A stretch of 64,000 nt of DNA, from assembly GCF_018691265.1 (NCBI RefSeq), contig NW_024881296.1:15903427-15967426 (forward strand), given 5' to 3'. The notes under the pieces were generated by a model. The model made no database searches. It saw only the letters and a program-made list of their open reading frames with translations, and had not been told where the DNA came from. This stretch comes from Tyto alba (Eukaryota > Chordata > Aves > Strigiformes > Tytonidae). The number at the start of each line of letters is the position of its first letter. Within the stretch, counting starts at the first letter, position 1. The position numbers were made by a program, and so were the translations under genes. Of this stretch, positions 24,116 through 35,480 are shown one piece after another.

Positions 24116-24809
24116 AGGAACGTACACCGAGCTAGCAGCTGTAGCTGTTAGAAAGGCTTGAGGTTGGAGTGGCTGACATGGAGCCCTCAGATTTGCAGTG
24201 ACAGATTGCAGTGCTTCCACAAACAAATTTCCACGTCCCAGAGCCCTGCAAAGAGCTCTTTTGCAGCAAGGGAAGGAATAGCAAGCATTGATTAAAAGGT
24301 ACAGCCCAAGTTCTCCTTTAAACTGTTTGGTAATAAACATTAATATTGAAAACCCCACAACCATCTGAAAATGCGTAACATCAAGGCCTTTACTTTTATG
24401 CATGTAACTTTACTCTGAGTCAGCCTCATTAAGCCTAGCTGAATAATTCGAATTCTCAAGTGTTTGGAGGGTGGAGGATTGAATAACCATAGCAGCAAAT
24501 CTCACAGATCCCCCTTACATTTTTAAAACATGTACTTCCAAAGAGATACTAGAAGAAATATTTTAAAGACAATAGTTCAATAGGCTGAGGTGAGGAAACA
24601 TATGCTACTGAGAACCTCCATCTTGCGTCACCCACCACCTTGCCCGATGTTGGGCTGTTAAAGCATAGGGAAATGCAGCTGAACCAACAAGCTTTAAATT
24701 TTCTAAATTCCCTCATGTCACGCTGAAAGGAGATGGATATTTATTTCACGGAGGGTTAAAATATACATGTATACATACACACAGATATATATATCTCTAC
24801 ACGCACCGG
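24116..24809. other. Unique non-coding sequence
   Basis: No gene was recognised. A short TA-rich stretch (cagatatatatatctc) lies at about 24782-24797, just before the GC-rich patch. Confidence 0.5.
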
Positions 24810-25045
24810 TGTAGCTATAGCTGGGGAGGCCCCCGCGGTCCCTGCCACCATCAGGTGTCCTTCCGCCGGGGCGCTGCCACCGCCCGAGCGCGGCGCTTCG
24901 CCTCAGCCCTGGCGGAGGGACACGGAGTGGTGCCGGCGGGAATGGCGGCCGGCAGGCGCCCGCGGGGCGTGTGGGGAGCCCGCGGGGGGGGCACTGCCGG
25001 CGGGGCGGGGAGGCAGCGGCAGCTGCAGAAAAAGAAAGCACGGGG
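24810..25045. promoter_or_regulatory. CpG-rich patch (candidate CpG island or promoter)
   Basis: About 235 bases are very rich in CpG, CCGCGG-, GGCGG- and GCCGGC-type words, with AT-rich DNA on both sides. SP1-like GGGGCGGGG occurs near 25000. Frames are open on both strands, giving Arg/Pro/Ala-rich translations that reflect composition. No strong splice donor was found at its edges. It is shorter than a classical island but looks unmethylated-type because CpG has not decayed. Confidence 0.4.
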
Positions 25046-25047
25046 TG

Positions 25048-25065
25048 AAAAAAAAAAAAAAAAAA
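25048..25065. repeat. Poly(A) run, 18 bases
   Basis: Eighteen consecutive A directly after the CpG-rich patch. A second run of 15 A lies at 25135-25149. Confidence 0.95.
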
Positions 25066-25149
25066 TAATGGTCAGGGCTCTGCCCCAAAGTGAATGCTTC
25101 GACATGGAATGAAAGGGAGAGCATTGCCAAGAAGAAAAAAAAAAAAAAA

Positions 25150-26269
25150 GTGTGTATGCAGAAATGTTTTCCGGGTTTTTGAAAACCTCACGGATAATTA
25201 TTTATTTTAGAAACACGGTCTCCTGCCGTTTCACAGACACCAACGTCTTGTTGCAAGGACAGGAGAACCAGAGGGAGAAAGAAAGGTCAGAATCAAAAAT
25301 GGAAGAGGTCAGGTTGATTGTCCAGCTCGAGTTGTGCAAAACGCCTGCCACGGCTATTAGCATTAATTTTAAAAATGTGCCTTTTAGGATTTATTACTAC
25401 AAAAGTGTCTGAATGTCTGGGCTGTAAGGCACAGAGATGAGCCCAACTGTTTGCACTTCAGTGATCCAGAGGGAGCTAGCAGTCACTGTGTCCAACCTCG
25501 AATGGCACGAGGAAATGGCCTCCCCAATAACATGTTGCTTTCATCTTTCATCTTCTGCTTCAGCTACAGAATGTCAGTTAGATCCAGTCCTGGCAGAGGA
25601 CATATCACTTCCACAGAAAATGAGGATCTGTTTTTCCTTTAATATTCGTGATTTTTGTAATAATTAAATTGTCCTCTTAAAAAAGTGAACGTTTTCTATA
25701 TTCCTGATTCAGGGAAGTATTTGCTTTCTCAGGTAAGGGGTGGATTTGAAGCACACATTGAAGGGTTATTCAGGAACATGGATCTCATCTCTGAAGAAAA
25801 TGACAAGGAGACCAGAACTCTTTGTGTGGATGAGGTTTAACCCAGCATTATCTGCTGAGATCAGAGGAAGAGGAATCACTTCCATTTTTCACTGGTGCAC
25901 AGGCAGAATTGGGGCTCCAGGCTTACTGAAAACAAAACAAATACTACTGTATTTAAAAGTAATGTTACATGGGAAAAACACTTAGGAAGAAACATTCCAA
26001 TGAAAAAATAACTAGGAAAGATCAAAGAAACAACCATGGCTTAGCTGACACCTGTAACTTTATCTCTTTCTCTAGTTACAGGGGAAGGAGAGTTACATGA
26101 ATAGGGGTGTGCTCCCAGAGGGGGGAACTGTGGCATTTGACAGGTGCAAGAAGCCAATAAGTTACGGGATATGTAGAACAGAAGAACCTTCTATTTCCTT
26201 TCAAAATTGTCAAGGTTCAGCCTGTAGAAGATCAGAAAGAGATGCTTAAGATAGAAAAGACGCAAATGC
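25150..26269. other. Unique non-coding sequence
   Basis: No gene was recognised. A good plus-strand donor word (CAG then GTAAGG) occurs at 25730-25738 but without a matching acceptor I can defend. 'gaggaaatggcctc' near 25510 recalls a CR1 word but stands alone. Confidence 0.5.
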
Positions 26270-26294
26270 TTTTTTTTTTTTTTTTTTTTTTTTT
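26270..26294. repeat. Poly(T) run, 25 bases
   Basis: Twenty-five consecutive T followed by CCCC, read directly. Confidence 0.95.
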
Positions 26295-27213
26295 CCCCTC
26301 CAGGAGGAGCGTAAAGGGGTGGAATATCAGTAAGAAAAGGAACTGAGTTGGAACTGCAAATCAAAATTTGCATTCCAGTGCTATAAAAGTATGGTGGGAC
26401 ATTCTGGCTCCATTTCAATCATGTAAATGAGTTCAGGGTTGAATTCTGCTCTTACAACCAGAAATGTCTGTAATATAATATCACACATGTTCTGAATACC
26501 GTAGGCTGTCTAGTCTCCTAGAATTTGGCTAAAAAGACCAACTTCCTTACTTGTCTTTAAATTTTATTATCTCTTCCACAGAGGAAGAAATAGCCATCAG
26601 TCTGTGAAAATACAAACCACTGATACTGACAACAACGTGAGGCGTAAGTGTTCAGCAACACCCAGTGCCTCCAAGAGCAGTGCTGAGCAGTGCTGGCCAG
26701 GCCGGAGGCTGCACTCTGTTCACTCTTGCTCTTGGTTTGAATCTGGTCTCTACTTGTGCTTCTGCTGTTCAAGTGAGGGCTTGTGATGGTGTAAGCAGAA
26801 ATACTTCATTATCTCTTCTGCCATAGGCAAGTGCGGCTGAGTGCAAGTGTATTCTCATTAAGTCATGTGCATTAACTGTGTGCTACTAGTAGGGAACTAG
26901 AAAACCACTACACAGTCTCTGAATTATTTTATTTCTTTCCTCCCATCCTCCCCTTACTAGGAATGGATTAAAAGTGCAGTCCCTCTGCTTTTTCCATTCT
27001 AAAAGGGGAAGGAAATAGCAGCTTGAAGCTGAGAGCAAGATTACCCCATAATATAAAACAGCACACTGCCCCTGATGTGAAAGGAACTACGCTGATTTAC
27101 ATCCACAAAGACTGTGGCTCTCTAGCATGCTAAATATCCTGTACTAGTGCTGCACCACGTACTCAGCTGAGGTATACAACTGTCCAGTGCTCACAGTACT
27201 GTGGGGAAATGAT

Positions 27214-27218
<5 letters not shown>
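26295..27218. other. Unique non-coding sequence
   Basis: No gene was found. There is one perfect octamer word (ATTTGCAT) at 26366-26373. Confidence 0.5.

Positions 27219-27247
<29 letters not shown>
27219..27247. repeat. Poly(A) run, 29 bases
   Basis: This is the longest pure A run in the window. No retroposon body ends here that I can recognise. Confidence 0.95.
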
Positions 27248-27252
<5 letters not shown>

Positions 27253-30200
27253 TGTAATGCTATTGTCTTTCATTATGTGTTTCTCTTACAGTGAAAAGAC
27301 AAAAGTAACATTCCCATCAATGTCAGCAGGATCAGAATATGGCCCTCAGAGTATATTTCATATTGTTACATCCTTTCATGACTTGAACAAAATTTCATTC
27401 CTGGATAACAGCCCTGCTTTATGATAGGAAATAAGTGCTCTGTCACACCCTGATAATTAGTACATCACAGGCAGAATGTAAAACCAAGCAGTAAAATGAC
27501 ACTAAGTTTCTGGCAGAACTTTGAGCCACATATAGACCATAAACAAGATGATAGAGACAAGACATGGTTGTACTCCTTCCTTTCAGAGATATTGATAATA
27601 GAAAGGTCAGTGTCTCAAGATAAAACAATACTGAAGATAAGCTCACGCTGGAAAGCAGTTACAGTGCCATTGCCCTGCTTCATATTCACAGTAAAAATCT
27701 CAGCATGAGCGTCTTTGGCCATATGCCTTTCTTAGTATATAAAGAACTGCTTAAAACACACTGGGAGTTGAATGGATCTCAGCGAGGAAACTATCACTGA
27801 CCATATTACGTGATGAAGAAGGAAGACTCTGCTGTGAAATGTACTTTGTCCTTTTTTTTTTTTTTTTTAAAACAGATGAGCGCTTCAGCTTCCTGCAAAT
27901 CTAAATGCAATTTCTTAAGCACTGCTCTGAGAAACGGGAAGGAGGAGGGGAGGATACATACTATGAATGACACAGTGCAGGTAAACATGCAGACCCTAGG
28001 CAGCAATGGAGACCCATGTTTCCACCTGTTGCAGCAGGAAATATATTTCTCACACTGCACATCTATAAATCATTATCAAGAAAGAAATTGTAAAACCTTA
28101 AAAAAGTAAATTTAGAAACAATTTAAGGACTGCAGATAGATTAAACCAAATTGACACTCATGTACTCAGGTGGAAAAGAACATATAGGTCTTTTAAAAGA
28201 ATTTTTTAAAAAGTTTGGCATGGAAATTAATTACTTGGAAACCGGAGATGAAACCCATTGCAGACAGCTGAGTGGAGGTCCAAAATGTTCTGAAGGCCAG
28301 GGAATGTCTGGATTAAATGGATGTGTGGTCTCCATCACTTTCTGGTGAGCAGGGTTCCGCATCCCCAGAACACCAGTGGGTAAGCCAAGGAGCAAAGAGA
28401 CTCTGACTCCCGGCTGCTGGGGACACTGCTGTGACCGTTCACCCACAGAGCAGCTGGAGGAAGGTCTGTTTGCCAACAGGGCCCTGGAGAAAGTTTACAG
28501 CAAAAGCACAACGGGAGCAACGCATCGGACTGCCCTGTGGCGTACACAGCTTCGGTGCCATGCTGCAGTCCCCCAGTGGTAGCTCCAATTCAGGAGTTAT
28601 TGCTAATATTAACTTTTTAGCCTGATTTCCTAAGGAAATGAGGCTTAGGCAATCATTTTGTCTGGCTGGTTTCCCTATTAAATTTGAGATTACTGACTGA
28701 TGTCAGCCAAGTGGAATTGAGGGACAGAGCTCTCAAAGACAATTATGTTCCTACAAGTTTTGTAAAAACAGATGTCTGGAGAGGCAAAAGGGAGAGCAAC
28801 CAAAATTTATTCTCTGCTGAAGAAAAGGCTGCAGCATGAGATCATCATTTGGATATCAGAGGATCCAGACAGAAGAGATCTTCCTTTGGATGGAAAAGGT
28901 CTTCTATGATTGTTGCACCAAAAGTTCAGCGGGCACTGACACTTTCAGAGACACCAAAGTCAGTCGGGCTAGTTTCAAAGCCTGCAGAACCACTTGTGCC
29001 CTATCTAAGCACAGTTTCGTGCTGAGTCACACTGGAAATTTCCCATATGACGTTATTGCCTACGACATTTCCTATTCTCAGAAACTCTCCTCACAAGCCA
29101 AATGCAGAGGATTTATTTCAGACTACTGAGAGTATCTTTCTTACTTACTGAAAGTTAGTTGATATTTCCCCTGTTTTTCAGCCTTCCTTTGGCTGTCTCT
29201 TTTTATGTCAGTCAATAGTTGCGACGTGATAACACTGATACCATCAGCAGCACCTTTGTAACATCCCCTTAGAATTCATTATCTACTTAGTGCAGGAATG
29301 ATAATGACCCATATCTGCTACATTGAATGGATAGTGCACACCTCTGTGTATTCCCTCTGTGTGTAACCCATTGCTACTCATACATCAGCACCTAAAACTC
29401 AAAAAAACAAGCAGACCTGGGGATCTGTACCTGGGTGGTGCCACAATACATTTGGTAGATTCCCTTGAGCTCACTTACACTTTCTCTCCTGAAGAGTTAA
29501 AATCCAACACGTGAGGGCAGACTTACAACACCAGTTTAGCAGCCCCCTTTTCCAGAAAGTGTACGTCCCATTTAAACAAAACAAAAAGCAAAAGCTCATC
29601 AACATCTTGACGAGCTCCTGTTGAAAAATACTTTTCTTTGAGAAATCCAGGACATTCCTCTTTGCATTAATTGCCAGCTTATTAGTGGAATGAATGTTGC
29701 CAGTCTTTTCTCAAGCTGCTTGGAGGTGAAGAGCCTCTTTCTTTACCAAAAACAACAACAAAACATCCCGAGAGAGAAGAAAAGAGAAAAAGGAAAGGGA
29801 GCTGCTGAGAGCCAGGCTACTTATTCATCTTCGAACATTGGTTTCCATGGGAATAAGTTTGGTTCTTTGTGGAGGCTGAACAGCCCCATGCAGTCTAATG
29901 CCTCCAACATTACATTTGTGTGGTCAACTTTCCTTTGGCCACCCCTCATCCCTTTCCTCCTCATCCCTGCTCAGCAACAAGACTGGTGTCACAAAAATGA
30001 AGAAATCATTCAATAAATTGGCTGGATTAGGTTTGCATCAAAGCTCACTGAAGCCTTTCTACTGCCACCAGTGAAACTTGGATGAAGCACTCACAGCATA
30101 AAGCACAGTGGCTTCCAGTCAGCTTGTCAAAACAGTTACCCAGCTTTTGTCTGCCTCAACTTTTCTATTTTGATGGTTGCTATCTTACTTTTGTCCTTTA

Positions 30201-30692
30201 TCTTCAGGTGTTTGGGGTTTTTGCTGTTTTTTTGGTTGGTTGGTTGGTTGTTTGTTTTTTGTTTTTTTCCTTCTGCAGCTCTTTATTGTTTCTTAGTTTT
30301 GACAGATCATGTGGAACATACAACTCTGGTCATATTAGTGTTTAAAAGTGACTCATTATATGTACACCATGAAGGGCACACGTTCACCAACAACTGCAAA
30401 AAGGACTAAATAGACTGAAAAATAGATTTTGGATGAAACCTAACTTAAATCAACAGACATTTTTCCACATTAAACTATTCAGAGATTCACCTGCTTTCCT
30501 CTTTACTTTAAACCAAGGAAATGAACAAAAGCAAAATGACATCATTCCTGTTAGAGAGGGAACTAGGTGAAGATTGAGTGATCTTAGTCAGGACACAGCA
30601 GACGTTACAGAAAAGCTCATGGACTGTATACTCTGTTTGATCTGACTACAATAATTTGCTATTCGTCTTGTAATCCATTTTGACATAAAATT
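27248..30692. other. Unique non-coding sequence
   Basis: No gene was recognised. It includes a T run at 27852-27868, a small TTGG tetramer run at about 30235-30250 and several 60-108 codon frames without domains (for example plus 29690-30016). Composition is ordinary AT-rich intergenic or intronic DNA. Confidence 0.5.
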
Positions 30693-30710
30693 AAAAAAAA
30701 AAAAAAAAAA
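30693..30710. repeat. Poly(A) run, 18 bases
   Basis: Eighteen consecutive A read directly. Confidence 0.95.
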
Positions 30711-32386
30711 GAAACTGTTTATAAATCCATTACTCAGAAGCTGCCATGCAATACATTTTCATACATTAATCCTCATCATTTTCCTAACTGTCATGATTTC
30801 TTCCTATTAAAGGAACAAAGCAAAAGCATGTTTTCATAAATCACTAATAAAATATTTAGCACTTCCTATTGCTCCACTTTCAAAATTCCTCCTTCTTAAA
30901 AGCTTCTAGGGTCAAAAGTTTTTTGAAAAAATTAACAAAAGAAAAATATATTAGAAATTCATGAAAGCCATTCACAGGCAGGCTGTCGGGACTACAGGAG
31001 CTTTCTTTTGTAAGGATACTTTTTCCATTCAGATTTTGAAATGTATTTTCTTTGCAAGACAGAGACACTGATGGATTTTCAATTTTTAAATCTAAGATTA
31101 GGTCTAATTGCCTAATTTACTTTACCTATCCCTTAGAAAACTTAGCTGGAGCTGCAGCATTTTATACAGTAACTCAGGATGTGTGGCTTGAAAGAAGCTA
31201 TTGAAGCACAGAAAAATTGATCAATCATTTGATTGTCGATTCACACATCAGTGAATGACAGGTAGAGCCATTTTAGTCTTATCATTCCTATAAGAATGTT
31301 AGCAATTCAGGCCAATGAAGATCCATTGTGATAATGGAAGTAATAATGAAAGCTGGAGCTTAGACCATGCACTAGCATTCATGGCAGTACATCATCTCCC
31401 CTTACTCACAATAAGATGAAATGAGAAGGTTATTAGAAACACACGAACAATAAAGCTGCTGTTAAAACTACCTTCTATGGATCCAGGTTTCAATGGTGCA
31501 AGTGTGTTTCTTTCTTTCTAATTTCAATTCAGCTGAGGCCTTTTCCCATATTCCCACTGCATTTCAGTCTAGGGCAGAAGCAAGGCAACCAGCAAGACAT
31601 GTTTTCTTAATAGGTTACAGTTATTTTTATGAAATCAAATACACTGGATTATTTCCCCAAACAAAGGGGAAACACAAAGCTAACATTCAGAATTTGCCAA
31701 GTCTAACTGAAACAATTTCAGATACCTAGTAATAAAGTGAGAGTGCACAGCATTACTTGAGCTAACTATCAAATTCCAGGAGAATCACTTTAGCCCAAAC
31801 TGAGCAGGTTTTAGCAAAACGTAAAAGGGCAGTCCGGCTTCTTGCTCTGAAGTCCTCCAGGAATGGACACGTTTGTTGCTATGTATTCCGTAAACCAGGG
31901 AGAAGACTTAGTTTTCATGAAGTCGTACTGCTAAGACTAGGTGAATTGACACATTTGAGACATTTTATCAGAAATAACTAAAACTGCAGAGGGTAACTTC
32001 AGCTTCTCTTATTCTTTGGCCTTCAACACACATCAACCCAAAACTGAGAAGCATGAACATTTTGTAGAGAGAGCTGCCATCAACCCATTAATTTCAATTC
32101 AGTGTGGACCCACTGGGAGATAGTAACAAGAGTTAATGTAGTCCAGTACAAGAAAGCTACTAAAGCTAAAGCAACCCAGGACCTTCAGAACATGAATTTC
32201 AATGAGAAGCCATCACTGAAGGCTGAAACAAGGCTAGGAGCCTATTAGAGAGCATTTATTGATAATTAACTGGTTTGCTTATGAAGTTATCTGGGAAATA
32301 TGTATACAGTATACATCGTGTCTCACTGTATTTAATGCCAAAACAGCTAATAAAAACTGTTAGTTAGAGCTCCACTTACTTCGCAG
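30711..32386. other. Unique AT-rich non-coding sequence with enhancer-like words
   Basis: No gene was found. A small perfect hairpin (CAATCA-TT-TGATTG) lies at 31222-31235, followed by GAATGACAGG, a MEIS-type word. The rest is unremarkable. Confidence 0.4.
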
Positions 32387-32576
32387 ACATTTTCAATGAA
32401 AAAAAAGGCACTCAGCACAGCTGGAGTCCGAGGACACTGTGTGCCTCTGCCCCCCACCTCCCTGACACAGAAGCTCCCTCAGAAGATCTTGCAGGGGGTG
32501 GCAACCTCCGCTGAGGAGGGTTACGAGGAGGTGGAGGAGTAACCTGCTAAAACAACCTGCATGGAAGAAGGAGCAG
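32387..32576 (+). other. Exon-like segment with a 48-residue small ORF
   Basis: The segment is preceded by a pyrimidine-leaning acceptor ('tccacttacttcgcag') and ends in a perfect consensus donor (CAG then GTGAGT, intron from 32577). Inside it an ATG at 32396 opens a 48-residue frame ending at the TAA at 32540-32542. The product starts with three lysines and ends in an acidic stretch (EEGYEEVEE). Base composition inside is more GC-rich than the flanks. I recognise no family. It could be a non-coding RNA exon with a chance frame, or part of an unrecognised repeat. Confidence 0.2.
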
Positions 32577-33290
32577 GTGAGTATCCCTGGTCTTAGACAC
32601 AGGCTCCCTTTCCAAAACTAGAGAGGAAGAGTAGGATGTGGTGATACCTGTTCTATGTCTGCCTACTTAGCAGTGCGAGGGCTGGGGCACTCCCCTGGAA
32701 GGGGAAACCTCCATGCAGCTCCCTCTGGCTATATCAGACATGAGCCACCAGAACTGATGGAGAGAAAAAAAAATACATGATTATGCCTGTGCTTCTGTAA
32801 CCCTGTGGTCAAGGCATTTGCCTGAAAGGTTGTATACTTGGGGTCTAATCTGTGGCCAAACCACAACTCAGCGTAAATCCTGCCACTGTTTCATCATGGT
32901 AAAAATGTGATGTTGCAGTGAATAAATAGAACTATTCACCAATGTGCTTGTTAAGCCTTACTTTTTCTGGTTTTATAAGTAATTCCAGTTCGCAATATGT
33001 CAAGTATCAGTCATAAATTGGGGAGGATAGAATCTCACACTCGTTTTACAAAAGGACAAACATTATCTCCAAGGATGTAAAATACAGAAGAAACTCTGCA
33101 ATTGGAAGCTTCTTCTGCCTGTGCAAATTTATGTCACAGAGGAAAAGATTTGGACTCTCTACAAGTTAGAGTTAAAATTTTAACACCTAGGGTTTTTACT
33201 TTGATGATTGTGTCTTGATTCATCATATTTTCTCTCTGTAAATAGCTTGTAAGCTAGAAATTTCTGCTAGCCTGTCAACTTTCTCAAATC
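32577..33290. other. Unique non-coding sequence
   Basis: Nothing was recognised. Confidence 0.5.
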
Positions 33291-33309
33291 TTTTTTTTTT
33301 TTTTTTTTT
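33291..33309. repeat. Poly(T) run, 19 bases
   Basis: Nineteen consecutive T read directly. Confidence 0.95.
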
Positions 33310-33479
33310 AATCTTATTGATTTGTTTTCCGGAAGTAATTTCCTTTCTTTCTAATGTTTTATTTATCTAACAGTGTTCACATTTTTATCCCCAGAAACCT
33401 TTTCATTTGTTTTTGGTTGCTGCTTATTTGTTTTTTTCCTTTTGTGTTTGGCTGCAGAAAAACAACTTGCGTTTCAACA

Positions 33480-33545
33480 GCAATACTTTATACAGCTGAG
33501 CATCCCAAAGTGTTTTACATTTAATTACACACTCATAGCAAAATG
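33480..33545 (-). repeat. Possible MIR/L2-like fragment
   Basis: 'gcatcccaaagtgttttac' followed by 'atttaattacacactcat' matches the reverse complement of the MIR 3' region (a word like 'aagcgctttacatgtatta' and 'actcatttaat'). It is short and diverged. The strong antisense MIR piece at 34.4 kb lies too far away to be the same insertion. Confidence 0.35.
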
Positions 33546-34410
33546 ACTATATGACAAATGTGGCCTTTGGGATCTCTAGAAAGGGGAAGGAAGGCAAGGC
33601 TTTCACAATCAGACCATCGTGCCACACACATGTGGCACTTTTCTTGCAAATGAGCACCACTGCAGAGTCTGTATGTGATGCACAGGAGATAGCTGTGAGG
33701 AAATTAAACAGGAACGAAAAAATAGACACTCTTCTTTTTCTGAATTAAGAAAAGGTATCTAGGATTCAGTATCTTATCCTAATTCACATGAAGAAATGTA
33801 GAATACTTCTTTTCACTCAGAGCAATACAGAAAAAGACATGTAATAAAAGGCTTGCGTGGAGTCCTTGTATTTATTTTCTTCAGTTTATGGCATGTGCTG
33901 TTTTATTTCTTTCCTCATCCTGTCATATGTGTTATTTGCTTCTGTGACAGTTTGCAGAATAGTTTGCTGTTCATTAAATGATGAACAAGAAAGCAATCCA
34001 TAAAATGTTTGCCACAGAACAAATCAAAAATATTTGGAAATCAAATCATAGTTTTAATCATAAAATTGTCTCGTTTTAGCCTCAAATCTCTTACTTAATG
34101 AACAAAATTAATGAGGAATATAACTAAGATGCATCATTTTTTTATGACTGCTGCAGAAATTTTCAGTGATTATGAAGTCAGTAAGAGGTGTCTTTGGTCA
34201 TACAATACTCCTAGCAATCAGTTGTCCAATAATTCAAACACAATTTTTTAATTTCTCAACCTGGGACATTCAACAGTCTAGCATGTGTCAGCCAAATCAC
34301 ATTAGGTGTGTAATGTAGCAGCTTTCATTTCTTTGGTCAGGTTTTCTTGATAAGTTTTCTGAAATAACTGCTTAGTAAATACTCATGTATTTGTCACAGA
34401 CTGGTACTGT
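33546..34410. other. Unique AT-rich sequence, enhancer-like in part
   Basis: No gene was found. Around 33960-34150 the sequence has a small hairpin (GTTCAT ... ATGAAC, 33969-33986), several AATCA/TGATT words and TTAATGA words. Regulatory function is inferred only. Confidence 0.4.
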
Positions 34411-34540
34411 GAGACTATCATTCTTATTTCACAGATAAGAAAGCCCTGGCTAAGGGGGCCGGTTAATTTTCCTGGACAAATTGATGTAGAAAGTCTATGC
34501 CTAGAATAAAATCCCAGTCCAGTGCTTTGTCCTTGACATT
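34411..34540 (-). repeat. MIR-like SINE fossil, antisense
   Basis: Read on the plus strand: 'ctatcattcttatttcacag' then 'ataagaaagccctggctaag', later 'aataaaatcccagtccagtg' and 'ctttgtccttgac'. This follows the reverse complement of MIR: 'attattatccccattttacag', 'atgaggaaactgaggcac', 'gggattcgaacccagg', then 'gtgctcttaacc'. Order and spacing agree and divergence is high. Confidence 0.5.
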
Positions 34541-34900
34541 ACTGTTTCTCAGTGGTGGATTGCAAATGATCTTGCAATGCATAACATTGAAATTGTTATA
34601 TCAGGCTAAATGAAATAAAACCGAGTTTCCCAATTCCATTATGTTTAAAGGTCACATACTCACTAAGAACTACTCAAAACACGTTCACACCAAAATCCTG
34701 TAGCTACTGCTAGCATCCTTAGCAGCGGGCTTTGGTTTTCATTCTCATTTTAGAGCTAAGGAGGCAGGATCGCAAAACTGTTTCACCTGAGGCTGAATGT
34801 CACTATATTGAACCAAACAACAACACACTGCATTAGGACCTGGTGTTCCTTCCCAACTATTTTTGCCTGTTGGAGAAGGCTGGGAAACGCAAACTCCTTT
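34541..34900. other. Unique sequence leading into the 35 kb CpG patch
   Basis: Nothing was recognised. GC rises sharply after 34920. Confidence 0.5.
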
Positions 34901-34914
34901 CACAGACGCTCCAG

Positions 34915-35129
34915 ACTGAAAACGAACCCGAAGCATCCGACCCGCAGCATCCCCGCACGCCGCCGCGCGGGAGCGGGGAGCGGGCACGTGCCGTGGGGCG
35001 GCCGTGCCAGCGGCGCGGTTGGGGTCCTGTGCCGCGCGCCCCCGGTGCAGCTCCGCGCCCCGGCACCCCCCCTCGAGTTTCTGCGTGTTGCTGCCCTGAG
35101 AGAGCCCTGAGTGAAGGCCACCTGCAGTG
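34915..35129 (+). promoter_or_regulatory. CpG-rich patch ending in a strong splice donor (candidate promoter/first exon)
   Basis: The core at 34940-35075 is extremely CpG-rich (GCCGCCGCGCGGG, GCGGCGCGG and CCGCGCGCCC words) inside AT-rich DNA. A CACGTG E-box lies at about 34985. The patch ends in a near-perfect donor (G then GTAAGTAT) with the intron starting at 35130. About 350 bases further on is a long T-rich tract ending in an AG at 35480, a possible acceptor. Together these suggest the first exon of a plus-strand transcript. A coding function is not supported. The long minus-strand frames here (107-144 codons) and two plus-strand frames are GC effects. Confidence 0.4.
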
Positions 35130-35420
35130 GTAAGTATGGGTCTGCTCCCGTGTACCATAGACCCCCAGCTGTGTCGCACGTTGACCGTGAACGGCTTCTG
35201 TATATTTCTAGACTTAGTTCCACATCTCAGTATGTCTTACAGACACGTCTTCAGCCTCTGAAAGCTGAGCAAACAAAACAGAGCAGGCAAAGTGTTACAA
35301 AAACAGGAGAGGCTATTTTCAAGCGAAAAGCAACAGCGAAATGGCTTTTTTAGTTCACAGCTGATCTCGAGTCTGTTCACTATTTTTAATATCATTCTCT
35401 GTTGTTGTCGGGTTTTGGTG

Positions 35421-35480
35421 TTTTTTTTTTTTTTGTTTTTTTTTTTTTTTTGTTTTTTTTTTGGTTTTTTTATATGACAG
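35421..35480 (+). repeat. T-rich tract (T runs broken by G) ending in an AG
   Basis: T14-G-T16-G-T10-GG-T7 is followed by 'atatgacag'. This is low complexity, but its position downstream of the 35130 donor makes it a candidate 3' splice site. Confidence 0.85.

Noticed and set aside
24718..25130. Multiple 75-107 codon frames over the 24.9 kb CpG patch
   Set aside because: Overlapping frames on both strands reflect lack of stops in GC-rich DNA and poly(A)/poly(T) runs coded as Lys or Phe.
25500..25525. CR1-like word 'gaggaaatggcctc'
   Set aside because: Only about 14 bases match, with no flanking CR1 text.
34745..35223. 144- and 107-codon minus-strand frames over the 35 kb CpG patch
   Set aside because: Arg/Pro/Ala-rich composition products of a CpG island. 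Several frames are open at once.
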